DNA of 64,000 nt from the NCBI GenBank assembly GCA_963693365.1, contig CAVNZM010000002.1, positions 11,284,001-11,348,000 of the forward strand, written 5' to 3'. Shown one piece after another: positions 42,168 to 64,000 of the stretch (position 1 is its first letter; each line of letters begins with the position of its first letter). The notes under the pieces were generated by a model. That model worked only from the letters and a program-made list of their open reading frames with translations, had not been told where the DNA came from and made no database searches. The translations under genes were made by a program, and so were the position numbers. The stretch comes from Amoebidium appalachense (Eukaryota; Ichthyosporea).

Positions 42168-42380
42168 CACTTTCCTCACCCGATGCCTCCCCACCACCTG
42201 GCATTTTAGAACTAGTATATAAGTTTCTTCGGAACTTTCGTTACGGCATCGCCCATGTAGGGCAACCAACCTGGGTTTTTCGCTTTTATGTCATCCTGGT
42301 TTTCGATTTCCCCCCCCCCCCTTCCCCCCGGGGGACCACCACCTCTGCCGCCGATCTCCCTTTCCTTCCGCCCCTCCCCC

Positions 42381-42432
<52 letters not shown>

Positions 42433-42778
42433 CCCCCCCGCCCACTCTCCCGCTACTGGCGCTTGCCTTTTAACGAGGGACCTAGTGTTTGCCCCTTCGG
42501 TGTCCTTCAGGTGAAACCAAAATATTGAAACTTTTCTTTTCTGACCGACCCTGCGGCAGTGCCCGAGCTGCAGGGGGAACCAGAGGACATATCGAAGGAA
42601 AAATGCAGGCTGGCTGCAAAGGAGGTACTACTGCTTGGACATCCCTTCCTCCCCCCCCCCCCCCCCCCTCCCCCTGCGCCCCTCCCCTTCCCCAAATGCA
42701 GACGTATCAACCATAGCAGGCATGCACGGAAGTGGACTTGTAGGCAGCACGAGGAGACACACACACACAAGGGTACAC

Positions 42779-42850
<72 letters not shown>

Positions 42851-43400
42851 GGCAATGTGGACCACGTGGCGTGCACGTTGCAATTTCTCAAAAGTTTAAC
42901 ACCACACAGCCACCCACCGCCTCAGCATATCAATACGAGTCTTGCCACCATTTCAATGCCTTCCTACTTGGTCTTTTCATTTTGCCACCTTGTTTAAAGA
43001 TAGTTCTACTTTTAGCGTTGTGATATCAACCTACCTTTTCTTTGGCTCTAGATGTGCTGATATGAGATGTGTGTGCGCGCGCAGGTTCAGGGGCCCGTTC
43101 TGACCGAGGATACGTGTCTTTGCTTTAACGCGCTTAAAGGACTGCCGGGCCCATACATGTAGGTTCTGAGGGAGACAAGTGCACGTGCATACCCCCTCTT
43201 CATTCCCTTGCCTGCCCCCCGGTAGGACTCTTGCTTTTCTTCTCCCTTCACGATTAAGTCTGTTGTGATCTGTTGATGAACCAATTTAAACCGGTTTGTT
43301 GTAGAAGAGACCCCCCGCGGGGGGGGGGGGGGGGGGGGATTGGATAGGGCAAGAGAGGACAAGGGAGACGGGTGGAGGTGGAGGAGGGGGTGGGGATGAA

Positions 43401-43435
<35 letters not shown>

Positions 43436-44051
43436 GGAGGAAGGGGAGGGAATGGGGAGAAGGGGAGAGGGGAGTGAGCGGTTGTATTTTTCACCAAAAC
43501 CTGGCAGGATAATTCTGAGAAGAAAAGTTTTTTTTTTTTTTTTTTTTGGTTGAAATCTCTGTTTGTGAGATAACCATTGTTTCAATGTTTTGCAAGTTAA
43601 AGGACAGCAGATGGAGAAAGGTCTCGATGATACTTGAAGGTATAGTGATATGGTGCAAGTGGAGGATGGTAAATGGTGATGACTGGCAGCGGGTGGGTTT
43701 GGTTTGTGTTAAACAAGAGAGGAAGTGTGCGCTGTGCTTCGGAAGGTGGAGGTAGTACCCCGGGAAGGGGGAGGGAGGCGGCCGGGGGGGGGGGGGGGGG
43801 GGGGGGGGGGGTGGGGAGGGGGGGGGGGAGTGAGGGGATGATGGAGAATTTCTGACTGCTTCCCTCCTTTTAACCAATCCCTCTCTTGCATTGCCTTTCT
43901 GCTTTGCAGGCATGAACACACAACAAACACATGCACACATGCATACTACACTCCCTTGCACACATCTCGGCCCGACAAACACACACACGTGTGAACACGG
44001 ATGTGCACTATGCATGCACGCTCACACTCTTGTACACTCAAACAACACACG

Positions 44052-44137
<86 letters not shown>

Positions 44138-44221
44138 GTGGTTCCTGGACAAACTTGGCCACGAAGGTAATTCCCCTTGTCCCGGTCAGGTCCTCCTGTT
44201 ACAAATGGGTGGGTGGAGGGT

Positions 44222-44252
<31 letters not shown>

Positions 44253-44894
44253 TTGCTTTCTGTTAGATGTGATTACCGGATCCAAATATACAGTCTTATG
44301 GTAGTGCCAGTTTCGTGCATGTGGCATTCCTTTTAGAATTAATTCTAAAGCATTCCTTTTAGAATTAATTCTAAAGCAAACGAGTATCCGTGAGAATGAA
44401 TTTTTTATAAATCGATATCCCGTTTGGATGTGGGACTCGGTGTTTCAACAATCGCTCTCCTGGCGTTTCATGTTTTATCGCGTCTATCTTTTGGTACATT
44501 CGGTGAGACATGAGACAGGTGTGGCATTGTGTGTTGGGGTGCTGTTAAGTCTGTGGTGTCTTGGCGTCATCACCATGATCTGTTCACAGCTGTAAACTTG
44601 TACTGTGTTGGCACTCCAGAGCAGTCCATACACATGCCACTAACAGTACCTTACCCCCCCCCCCCCCCCCCCCCCCTCCCCCCCCCAGGTCTCAACAATC
44701 TGTTAGCTGCCTATCCCGACAAGTCGGCGTATGCTCTTTGTACTTTTGCTTACTGCGAGGGTCCGGGCCACGAGCCAATCGTGTTTGCTGGAAAGACACA
44801 CGTGAGTATCCGTTATGCCCTCTCCCCCCCCCCCCTCACTCCCCCCCCCCCCTCCCCTCCCCTCCCCCCCCCCCCCCCCCCCCTTTTTTTTTTT

Positions 44895-44936
<42 letters not shown>

Positions 44937-45733
44937 ATAGTAGAAAAGGTCTTTCTTGGTGTTACTAACTAGAAAAGGCCCGTTTTCATGAGAAATCATG
45001 TTATCTCCCGCTCGAGTTTTCTTGTTCAACTCGAGGGGACTATGGTGTTGGGTGATGCATGACTTCACAGGGGGAGGGGGGGGGGGGGGGGGAGAGGGGG
45101 GGGGGGTTGCCTTCGACACACCACGCCCACGTGAGTGTGTGCACATCATGCACAGGCCCCATGTGCACAGCGAACACGAGCAGGCACGCACACAAACAAA
45201 CAAACAAACAAACAAACAAACAAACACACACACACATACACGCGTGCACACACACAGGCACGCACACACACAGGCACGCACACACACACACACCCGGGTA
45301 AACAAAATTTAAAACAGGTTAGAGGGTGCCATTATAATATAATGTCATTATATGCCACGGCCAGAAGGGTTACCAGTCTTTGGTATTTATATTTTCGGCC
45401 ATGCAATCACTGCCTGCACCCTCCTGGCAATCTATTTGGCGTTTTAACCACGTGTGGCTTACCCTTTCTGGTAGCACCATGCATGGCCAATCATTCCCTT
45501 TGAGTACTGGCCATATATGGTGATCTTTCCGTTCACTTACCATATATGGTGATTTTGCCTTCACTAATCATATATGTTGATCTTGCCGTTCACTTACCAT
45601 ATATGGTGACCTTGCCGTTCGCTTACCATATATGGCTATTTCAGGGCAAGATTGTGCCTGCCCGTGGTCCCCCTGACTTTGGCTGGGACCCAGTCTTCCA
45701 ACCGGATGGCTTCGACCAGACGTAATTCCCCCC

Positions 45734-45765
<32 letters not shown>

Positions 45766-46679
45766 TTGTCCCCGGGTATAATGTGTTGTCCAGTTTACCT
45801 GTGTGCCCCGTAGGTCTACAACACATGTCAACCCCCAACCCCCCCCTCCCCCCCTTTACTTCCATGCAACCGGGCATGGTTGCTCTGTGTCGTGCATCTG
45901 TAAGCACATACGCATTTTTCGCTGCACTGCATTAGTTACGCATTTTTCGCTGCACTGCATTAGTTTGCACACACGTCTTCACCGTTTTTCTCACCTTGCT
46001 TGCATAAGCAACCCTGCTCGTCTTTGATCAAGACGGGTTGACCCGCCCAAGTTCAGTTGATGCTGCTGTCTGAGTTGGAGTGTCGTATACACGCGGGCTA
46101 AGGGGTTGAAACTCAAACGCAATTGATGACTTGGGTCTTCCCTGAGGATGGGCTCTGCTATGACGCATACTGTGCGCATGGCTGATGTTGCATACTTGAA
46201 TGTTTGCCTTTGCATGTGTCCTGCACCATGCTTTTCGTCGTGTATGCGTACTTCGTACCGTGTTCCGCATTCAAACCTCCCCGATCCCTCCCCTCCCCCA
46301 GGTGATAATAGTCGTTCATCCATATAAATGGTTTATAACATAAAAGCGAAGGCGTTGAATGTAATGACGATAAGAATAGCCGCAAAACTATTCGTATTAC
46401 TACTCTTAGTAGTTGTAACAATACTTCGGTCTATAAATCAGTAACATCGTTATTATAAGATGTATAACCCCTCCCCCCCCCCCCCCCCCCCCCCCCCCCC
46501 CACGCTTCCCCCCCGCGCTGCCACCGCCTCTACCACTGCCCTGCCGCTTTTGATGCATATTCTTTTGTGTTCTTTATGTGGGCAAGGCAATCTGACTCGT
46601 GTCGTCCGGCGTGTGCCCCTCGTACTCTGCACACATTATCAAGCTCACACATGAACGTGTGTGCGCGCAGACGCTCACA

Positions 46680-46735
<56 letters not shown>

Positions 46736-46736
46736 C

Positions 46737-46809
<73 letters not shown>

Positions 46810-46929
46810 CACACACACACACACAGGTATGCCGAGATGGACAAGGCAATCAAGAACACCATCTCCCACCGCTACCGTGCCCTGGCCCAGGTCAAGGAGT
46901 ATCTCACTAAAATAGCATCCAATCAGTAG
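41893..46929 (+). CDS. ITPA: Inosine triphosphate pyrophosphatase
   Basis: Seven exons join in phase to 192 residues (human about 194): 41893-42007, 42560-42624, 43085-43158, 44135-44166, 44689-44801, 45645-45721 and 46827-46929. The enzyme hydrolyses ITP, dITP and XTP to monophosphates, keeping deaminated purines out of RNA and DNA. The HAM1/ITPA motifs are in order: [14 protein letters not shown] at the N-terminus, [53 protein letters not shown], and [10 protein letters not shown] near the C-terminus. Cytosolic; no signal peptide. Exon 4 is only 32 nt and follows a CA run of about 80 nt; exon 7 also follows a CA array. Start and stop match the family. Confidence 0.97.
44332..44375. repeat. 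Two copies of an 18-bp perfect palindrome
   Basis: The palindrome tttagaattaattctaaa occurs at 44332-44349 and 44358-44375 as part of a 26-bp direct repeat, in intron 4 of ITPA. Confidence 0.9.
45508..45636. repeat. Tandem repeat, about 31-nt unit, four copies
   Basis: The unit reads ccatatatggtgatcttgcc plus gttcactta, with point changes between copies. It ends just before exon 6 of ITPA. A separate 28-nt direct duplication lies at about 45910-45965 in the next intron. Confidence 0.88.
46138..46278 (-). repeat. Dispersed 142-bp repeat, copy 1
   Basis: The reverse complement matches 52858-53000 at roughly 95 percent by eye. It lies in the last intron of ITPA, embedded in unique-looking sequence. 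No coding or tRNA-derived signature is certain. It may be a short interspersed element. Confidence 0.85.
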
Positions 46930-47402
46930 AGTTTGTTAAAATAAGATGTATATAAACAGACTGAAGTTTGCTTGTTTTTTTGTTTGTTTGTTAGTTTGTT
47001 TGTTGTTTTTGTTTTTTGACATCCATTCTGTACCTGTACATGACATGAAACTCTGTACGTGACACCAGAGGCTTTAACTGTTCAGAAATTTCTTGTGTTC
47101 TATGGTGAGAATTTGAATATCTTGTGTTGCACCGAGGCAGGCACAGGATTACCTGGAAATTTCAAGCTATGCGTAAAGGTCTAAGTTGGCACTCGCCTGA
47201 CATCAAATTCATGGCGTTTAACTCTTGTCAGTGAGTGGATTGAATGGGTGGCTTTCTCATGTATGGCGTGATCTCCTTTTTTTTCAAATTGCGCATTTGG
47301 AAATAAAACCACGGAGCAATACCGGCTGGTGTATGTGCGCACGCACGACTGTACGTGTGTGCAGGTGTGTATGTTCACATACGTGGCGTGTGCATGGGTG
47401 CT

Positions 47403-47461
<59 letters not shown>

Positions 47462-48483
47462 TTGTGTGTGTGTATATGTGTATGTGTGTGTGTGTGTGTC
47501 TGCGCGCGTGCGCGTGTGAGAGTGTGTGGCATGCGTGCGTGCATGCTTGTGGCGTGTGTGTGGTCAGTGGTGGTGGCGGTGGTGTTGCCGAGTGTGTGTG
47601 TGTGGGGAGGGGAGGGGGGGGGGGGGGGGGGGGGGTAAAGGAGAGTGAGGCCCTAAGGTCATCTATGATTGAGGGGCACCTGACGCTTGAAGTAATAGAA
47701 CTGTGTGGGAGGGAGTTCATGGAGTCCGACCAGTTCGTATTTTACGCCGTGGATGGGCCGCCGGCTTTACGTGAGGAGTGGGTGAGACACTGTGTGTGTG
47801 TGCGCGCGCACCATATGCATGTGCAGAGTGTGCTACGATACGGTACGTGCGTGTGCATGCGTATGCGCATCATGTGTCCATGCCGTGGGACTCCGGAGGG
47901 GGGGGAGGCATGCATTTAAATTTCAGAGATTTCTTTACGCCAACTTTATTTTTGCTAGCATTTTTTATACATGTACAGCCATGTATTGTTGTGCAGATGT
48001 ACAGATCCGCGCAGGCCAGTATCATCTTTTGTAAATGGCAAAAATATACACAAACATTAATTCCATATTTGGGATGCATGGTCTGCGGCTTTTCAATGTG
48101 CCATTGCCACCGGGTGCAGTTGTTTTCGGCGGCCCTCTCAAAGTTAAACACAGACACCGACAACTGGTCATTTTCTACCTGTTACATACAGTTATTGCTT
48201 CGTTTATCTATCTTGTTCAGAATCTGATCTGCATATGTAATTACTCAGTAGTAGTATACAGCTGTCACACCCATGCTCTGATAGCTTTAGCTATGCTGGA
48301 TGGTATCTTCCTGGTGCATGGCTGTACATGTGCCAGGCTGCGAGGAAGCATGCAACACGACCATCAATGGGGATACAGTAATCATGCATATGGTAGGGTT
48401 GGCCAATCACACCACCTGCAAAACTTGATTGGATACCAGTGTACATGATCATCCCATATATGATTGAACGAGTCCCCCCCTCC

Positions 48484-48518
<35 letters not shown>

Positions 48519-48928
48519 TTCTCCCCAAAACCCCCAACCCCCCACACCACCACCATCACCACACACACGCCCCACCCCACTTACTCAACCAAACCTCGGG
48601 ATGTTATGTGAAAACACAAACATTCACACTCTCTTCAATCGCTTGCACGCGTGATATGGCAGGCAACATCTGAAGACAGAAGGAAGCCAATTTGCAGCGA
48701 AAGAGACTTACGAGAAATACGCTGCGTTCGAATTCCAAGGCCAACTATGGGAATATGCACAATTTATGACTGGACCATACCACTTCACGGGCGATTTACA
48801 CGAAAACCTATGCGGCAAAAGTTCACTACGTGATATACGGTACAGCTAAAGACGGGTGGAAAGCCGTATTCTTTCTAGGAAATTTGGGTCCCAAAAAAGG
48901 AATTCCCTAATTAGGCATATTTCCGTCT
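46930..48928. other. Convergent intergenic region ITPA / UBLCP1
   Basis: The stretch contains a GT block at 47405-47520 and a G run near 47610-47634. A plus-strand segment at 47641-47780 is protein-like (IEGHLTLEVIELCGREFMES) and ends at a donor-like gtgaga, but has no joined partner. It also holds a C run at 48486-48518. The 3' UTRs of both genes should be here. No complete gene is recognised. Confidence 0.4.
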
Positions 48929-57578
<8,650 letters not shown>

Positions 57579-58517
57579 TTTACTGTGCCAAATATCTCTT
57601 CCTGCGAGCCAAATGCCTCTGCTTTGTGTGGTTTTTGAGGCCTTCTGTGTAAAATATTCTTGGTTGGCTGCTAAAGGGGTTCAGCTCGTAATGCCTGTTC
57701 ATTGCCTTTCCCGTTTTCACTCTCTCATTTTTTTCACTCTCTCACTGGTTGAGTTGTTTTCTTTTTGGCCACGAGGGTAAAAAACTTTGTATTTGGGGTT
57801 GCTTTTTGGGGTTGCTGTTTGTTTTCATTGATTGTTGTTTAGGAGTTGCCTGGTTCGCCCCGACGTCGACCTGCAGGGAGGGCTGTCGCGCAAACAGCAA
57901 AGTAGCGCAACGTGTTCCATTATGATATCATCGACCTGACAGCCAATCACTTGGCTTATTCTTGCGCAATACCTACGTAAGTGGTGTGCATTAAACCAAT
58001 CAATGCTTTGATGCGGACGGCATTAAAGATTGTGAATCCTGTAGCCGGCAACCTTTTTTAGTTTTTGTTGCCGAGTACGTTGTTGGAACCATCTCAACTC
58101 AAAGAACAACTCAAAGAACATGGATCTCATCGCAGCATAGTCAATAAAGGATAGATACGAAGCAAGTAGAGCGTTGTTTAGTTTAGCTCGACGCATGCCC
58201 TTGGTCTCCACAACATCAAAAAGCATTGATACAACAAGTGAAAAAAAAGGGATCTGCTTGAGCAACTCCCAATAGCAGAAAACAGGGTAGACAGGAAAAG
58301 AAGGACAACGTATACCTTGGGGAAGCTAGAAGTGTGCCATCTGTGCGGAATTCAACTTCCATTGTTACTATTCTACGGTCACACAACGTTTTTGAGTGAA
58401 CCCAGCTTCAGAACCCTGGATCCAGCTGGAGATCTAATGTTTCCTTTCTAGTGCTTAGCACTTCGCTATACATGCTCTTGTAAGTGCTACCGTGTGCTGG
58501 AAGAATAAAGCGGCAAG
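57579..58517. promoter_or_regulatory. Bidirectional promoter region UBLCP1 / GOSR1
   Basis: 939 nt separate the divergent start codons. CCAAT boxes are at 57943-57947 and 57996-58000. The region is free of homopolymers and microsatellites, as is the other divergent promoter. A shared promoter is inferred from the arrangement. Confidence 0.5.
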
Positions 58518-59467
58518 ATGGCAGCCTCGGCGGTTACGTGGGAAGGTGTGTACCATGCAGCGTAACATACATGAAGGGCATATGTGCCTACACGATTGCT
58601 TGTGTGTACATACAGACGCCGTTCCAAGGGAACACGCGACTGGCAAGCATGCACGCATGCACTCACGCACGCGCATACACAAACACACACACGCGCGCGC
58701 GCGCGTGTGTGTACACAGAAGAACTCAATCGCTAAAGTATGAATATCCACATGCCCTTATCAACACAAAAACACCATATTTATTACAAAGTTTTTGCCTG
58801 AATACAACACATAACAACACAGCAGACAATCCCATCGAGTAACCAGTACGCAATCACTTAGGTTCCTCACAGACGAAAGACATGTATACTTGAACACACA
58901 CACATGCATGCACGCCAGTGCGCAAGCACGCACACACACAGCCAGACACAGACATTCACACACCCACATACACCGGGGCATTTGACGCGAATGATAATCA
59001 ATCACAGTGTGTTCTTGCCAAAACATGCAGGGTGACGTACACATATGTGCACGTGCACTTGTGCGCACAAGGTGGCCTTTGTTCCCAAGTTTGCAATACC
59101 CGACGCCTTCCGGTGTACCCTTAGTGACAGCACTTTTCTTGGAAGCAACAATAACGTCCGCATTTTTTTTGTATTTTATACCGTTTATCTTTTTAAAGTC
59201 TCTCCCTGCTTTCTCCTGTTTTCCTTTTCTTTCTCTTTAAGATTAATATTGTCGTGTGTGTTCGTGTAGGAAATGGCGTGTGTCTGTGTGTGTTTGTTTG
59301 GGGGGGGGGGGGGGGGGGGGGGTTTGACGGGAGGGGGGCGCATGTGTTGAAATACGGAACTCCTGAGTCCATTCACTTCTAGAGCAAGCGATACACGTTC
59401 CCCCCCCCCCCCCCCCCCCCTTTTTTTTGGGGGGGGGGGGGGGGGGGGGGTAGTTTTTTTTTTTTTT

Positions 59468-59498
<31 letters not shown>

Positions 59499-59612
59499 GG
59501 GGGGCTCTGACATGTCTTTTGTCGTAAACACTTGAGTTTGAAGAGCAAGAAGCTGACTTCAACACCCACATGCACGCAGACACCCATGTATTTATGCACC
59601 CACTTGCACGTG

Positions 59613-59674
<62 letters not shown>

Positions 59675-60497
59675 ACGTTGTGTTGCACACCACCTTCACA
59701 TCCCAGAGCTCAAGAGGCGGGCAACCCAGATCGAGGGGGAGATAGGCATGAAGTTGATATCGTTTAGCAAGCTGGGCCCGGCACTGCAGACACCAACAGG
59801 GTAAGTGAAATCTGCATGTTTTAATAATGGAAATTTCATGTTTGGAAGGAAATTGCTTATTTGGATAAGGGAAATTTCATGTTTGGAGGGAAATTACGTA
59901 TTTGGATAAGGGAAATTTTATTTTTGGATAAGGGGAGTTGTTTGTTTGGACAAATGAAGGTGCATGTTTGAAGAAGGGGATATTGCATGTTTGGCAGCAG
60001 ATCTCAACAAAGATTCTGATGCATTTGAGTTGGGTTGCGATCATATTTTTTTTTGTGTTTTTCCACCCAAGCCCCGACCGGTTTTCAGTAGTCTAAGCCT
60101 TGAGAATTTTGCTGGTGTGCGTGTATATTTGGAAACAAAATATGGGTGTATCGGTGTCCGATGTTCGTGCGTGGTTACGCTGTGTTTACCTTGCTGGCCC
60201 GTGTGTAATGACTCCCCTCTGTCACTACAACCAGCCGGTTGTAGAAAGTGTGTGTGCGAAAGTTTCACTGGTGTCTTCCTACATCTGCCATGATTCTCTT
60301 TTCCTGATTTATATTCATTTCTTTTTGTTTGGTCGCCTTTTGAAGGTGGCAGTCAAAAATGTGTAAGAGGAGAACCTGCTGTCGGGGCAGGGTTGGAATG
60401 TGTCTCTGTGTGTTTGGGTTAAGGGGAGGGGGGGGGGGGGGGGGAGGGGAGGGGGGGGGGGGGGAAGTTGAGAAAAGGGAACGAGGGACGTTGGGGT

Positions 60498-60528
<31 letters not shown>

Positions 60529-61292
60529 GGGGGGAGGGGGGGGAGGAGGGGGAATGGTTTGTGGGAGACAATAGCCCGAGAACCTGTTTTCACTGATTAT
60601 CTTGGGCATTACCTTGCCACAACCCGATTTTGGATTGCCAACGTTTTCTCTTGTTATATAACATGCCTTCACGCCCACACCCACAAAACATGCACAAGCA
60701 CACGTGTATGCAAAACATCGCTTTAAAACTACACACACACACACACACACACACACATGCAGGGATACTGGGGAGCATGTGTTTGAAACGATGGCGAGTG
60801 AAATACAGCAGCTGGTCGATAAAGTATGGAACCTCCTCTCCCCATCCCCTCCCCTCTCCCCCCCCCCCCCCCTCCCTCTCCCCACTCGCCTGCCGTCCGC
60901 CCTCCCCTTCGGGGCAACCATTCTTTCATGTTATCCCGGTGTTGTACTTCAACACACACACACACACTCTCTCTCTCTCCCTTCCTCCATCCCTCCCTCC
61001 CGCTCATCTTCGTTCCCTTTCTCATTATGCTCCCTCACCCCCCCCCCCCCCCCCCCCTCTTCCCCCTTTTCTGTCTCTGCTTAAGTCTCCGTCTCCATTG
61101 CCCCACTTTCTCCCTCCAGTCTCTCACACGTTCCTCCATCCCTCTTCCTCTACCTCTCTTCCCCTCTCTCCCTTTCATTTTTTTTTTTCCTAGCTCTCTA
61201 CCCTTCCTATAGGCATCTATAATTTTTAATTTTCTTCAACCTCGCCCTCACACCATATACCTTAGTATCCTTTACTCATTACACCCACCCAC

Positions 61293-61323
<31 letters not shown>

Positions 61324-61809
61324 GCGCGTGCGGGCATACACACACAAGCACGCACGCACACTCGCACACGGGCGCATTTGCACCCACCCACCCACACACA
61401 CACATACACACATACACACACACATACACACACACACACACACACATACACATACACACACACACACATACACACACACATATCCCCCCCTCTTCCCCCC
61501 CCCCCCCCCCCCACACACACACTCACATATCCTCCCCCCCCCCCCCCCCACACACACATACGAACACATATCCCCCCCCCCCACACACACACACACACAT
61601 ATCCCCCCCCCCCCCCCCCCCTACCCACACACACACGCACACATACCCCCCCCCCCACCACACACACACACACATACACACACATACCCTCTCGCCACCA
61701 CACACACTCACACACATATATATACCATATCCACCCCCCCCCACACACACACACACACATATCCTCCCCCCCCCTCACACACACACACACAAATATATCC
61801 CCCCCCCCC

Positions 61810-61840
<31 letters not shown>

Positions 61841-62260
61841 AGTTTGCATCCATCGTAGACCAACTAGCCATACATGCCGAGGCAAGAAAGGGCCCAGCGT
61901 TCATCCACACAGCAAACAGATACCGAAATCTTTTGGATGACATGGACAGAGAGTTCAGGAAACTGAAGGTGGGTGGTTTGAGGGGCAAGAAATGGCAAAG
62001 GGATGTAGGGAGGGGGTGAGGGAGAGGGGAGAAGGGGGGGGGGGGGGGGGGGGGGGAGGGGGAGGAGGAAGGGGGAGCGTTCGGAAAGGGACGAGTGGTG
62101 GTTGGGAAAAGTGGGTGCAGATAGCGAGCTTTTTGTTAGTTAGCACTTAAGAACTTGGATTTAAACCATATTTGGTTGTTCATTATATCTTCGTTTTAAA
62201 GGGGACCTTTTTTCATATCTCTTTGCACGAGAAACTGTATGCTTCCAAAGCACCAGGGGG

Positions 62261-62322
<62 letters not shown>

Positions 62323-63387
62323 AAGGAGGCTGAATAAAGTGTAAATGTGTATAGGTACATATGTACAAAGTACGGTTCCATTTAGTTGCCGCCGGAGGTA
62401 AGAAGAGGGGAGGGAGGGGAGTTTGGGGGGGGGGGGGGTCTTTTTCTATCAGGGACAGTGCGGGGCTTGATGGACAGCCCTTATATGGGGCGGTTCATAT
62501 ATGAAGTCTGACTCTATAAATTTATGTTGCAGGCCAACCTTGTACAGGCGAGAGAAAGAGAGACCCTCCTTTCGTCAGTACAGCAGGACATAAAGTGCGT
62601 TTTGTATGTTTTGGTCTTTGTTGCTCTTTTTTCCTATTTTCTGCATTTTGTTTTCTTCACCCAACCTTCCATTCACACGTGTGCCGGATCTCTCACTCCC
62701 CGTTTTTTGTCCGTTTGAAACAGGTTTCTTTCTCTCGTATACCGGATATGGTTTGGGGTAATCCAGTTTTCTGCGGAAGGGGTGTGGTTGTGCGGACACT
62801 GCAAGTAGGGGGCCGTCGGGGGGGAGGAGGAAAGTGGGGAGAGGAGGATGGGGGGAGGGGAGGGAGGGCAAGAGGGGGATATAGAGGAGACTGTGTGGTT
62901 CTGGTTCGATTGATTAGGCATGATTAATCATTATTAGATGTGGGGGCCTACGTTCTCTCATGTGGCCACATGGCCACAAAACCTAGACCTTTTAACCGCA
63001 TGAGCATGGCCGCGTAGGTACATGCTCGGACGGGGGGAAAGGACACTTGCGTGCAGACCCACACCCACATACCTACACACATGCACATTCTTTGAGCCAT
63101 ACGGGATTGTCCCTCTCGTCTCCCCTCCCCCCCCCCCCCCCCCCACACACACACACGCACACACACACACACACCTCCCTCCTTGAACCCCGAAACACTA
63201 AGGTCTTCTTTGGGTTTTATCGTGAACCCTGGGTTTTATCGTGAACCCTCCCTATCTCCCACCTCGTCCTATATATTTCTCCATCTTCAGGCACAACAAC
63301 ACATGTGCATACAGACACAGTATGTGCATACATCCCGGCTGATCTCTTTTCCCCCTTCATCCTGCAAGAATCACACGTGCACGCGCA

Positions 63388-63420
<33 letters not shown>

Positions 63421-63612
63421 GTGAACACACATACGCACATATGCACGCGCGCACGCGCACATCCACACACACACACACGCATATACACAGGCTTCCCACA
63501 CACACACACGCGCGCGCATGCACGCACAAACACATGACCCACGCACAAACACATTGCCTTCTTCCCTTTTCCCTCCTCCCCTCCTCCTTCCCCGAACCCC
63601 CTCCCGCCCTCT

Positions 63613-63657
<45 letters not shown>

Positions 63658-64000
63658 CCTACCACCGCACGCAGCAGCAGGGCAGCAGCTACTACGACAG
63701 AGAGCAATCACGACTCTACAGCAGCCACCAGATGATCAATGACAGTCTGAGCATAGCCATGGAGACCAGGGATGACCTGGTCAGGCAGAGGTTAACTTTT
63801 GGTGCTGCCGCTCAGAGGTTGAGGGGCATTACAGGTATGTGTGTGTACGTGTACGTGTGTGTGTGGGGGGGGGGGGGGGGGGGGGGGGAAGGGGGGGGGA
63901 GGAAGGAGGGGGTGGGGGGAGGGGTTTGGGGAAGAAGGGGGGGGGAGGGGGGGATGAGGGGGGGGGGGGGGGGGGTCGATGTGTGTGGGTGGGTGGGTGG
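58518..64000 (+). CDS. GOSR1: Golgi SNAP receptor complex member 1 (GS28), 5' part
   Basis: Six exons join in phase: 58518-58545, 59707-59800, 60763-60823, 61843-61968, 62533-62594 and 63656-63834. The last ends at a donor (gtatgt), so the gene continues off the right edge; 183 residues are visible (human about 250). GOSR1 is the Qb-SNARE of ER-Golgi and intra-Golgi fusion. Landmarks in family order: [79 protein letters not shown], then the start of the SNARE helix ([20 protein letters not shown]). The rest of the SNARE motif and the C-terminal membrane anchor lie outside the window. No signal peptide, as expected for a tail-anchored protein. Acceptors of exons 3, 4 and 6 sit at or just after CA arrays. 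Confidence 0.93.
59805..59995. repeat. Degenerate tandem repeat, about 40-nt unit
   Basis: The phrase ggaaatttcatgtttgga with variants recurs four to five times just after the second GOSR1 exon. Confidence 0.75.
62264..62320. repeat. 57-nt uninterrupted G run
   Basis: This is the longest pure homopolymer I found, in intron 4 of GOSR1. Comparable runs are the C runs at 25246-25298 (53 nt) and 30368-30418 (51 nt). Confidence 0.95.

Overview
This window is nuclear DNA of an intron-rich eukaryote. It holds six protein-coding genes whose exons I could join with GT-AG sites and unbroken reading phase, plus relics of one non-LTR retrotransposon family. Everything is set in an extraordinary density of homopolymers (G or C runs up to 57 nt) and GT/CA microsatellites. 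The gene set (Cdc25, a GOSR1-type SNARE, UBLCP1, PHF5A, ITPA and a SPATA22-like meiotic protein) fits an animal or a close unicellular relative of animals (holozoan). That placement is inference; nothing in the sequence names the species. I see no rRNA, tRNA, CRISPR or plasmid/phage feature.

Layout, left to right. 648-5158 (minus): mitochondrial-type protein with a PPR segment, running off the left edge. 5581-7290 (minus): a coding-like exon and a decayed non-LTR relic. 7850-16106 (plus): 12-exon gene whose C-terminus resembles the OB-fold of SPATA22. 17290-18580 (plus): second non-LTR relic. 21654-30628 (plus): Cdc25 phosphatase, 11 exons. 30629-37017: mostly non-coding, with a frame-broken reading frame, GT/CA arrays and a short reverse-transcriptase relic. 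37018-41408 (minus): complete PHF5A, including a 24-nt microexon. 41893-46929 (plus): complete ITPA, 7 exons. 48929-57578 (minus): complete UBLCP1, 9 exons, with an antisense non-LTR element in its last intron. 58518-edge (plus): 5' part of GOSR1.

PHF5A/ITPA and UBLCP1/GOSR1 are divergent pairs sharing intergenic regions of 484 and 939 nt. The first contains a perfect CRE palindrome. ITPA and UBLCP1 converge. The genes serve separate housekeeping tasks (splicing, nucleotide-pool cleaning, nuclear phosphatase, Golgi fusion, cell-cycle entry, mitochondrial RNA); I see no single pathway.

The most unusual feature is intron architecture. In 13 of 48 joined introns the 3' splice site is the end of a CA microsatellite ((CA)n-CAG) rather than a conventional pyrimidine tract. 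Some donors open directly into GT repeats. Compound homopolymers almost always run T-then-G (equivalently C-then-A). All gene models are hand-joined; exon borders still need transcript evidence.
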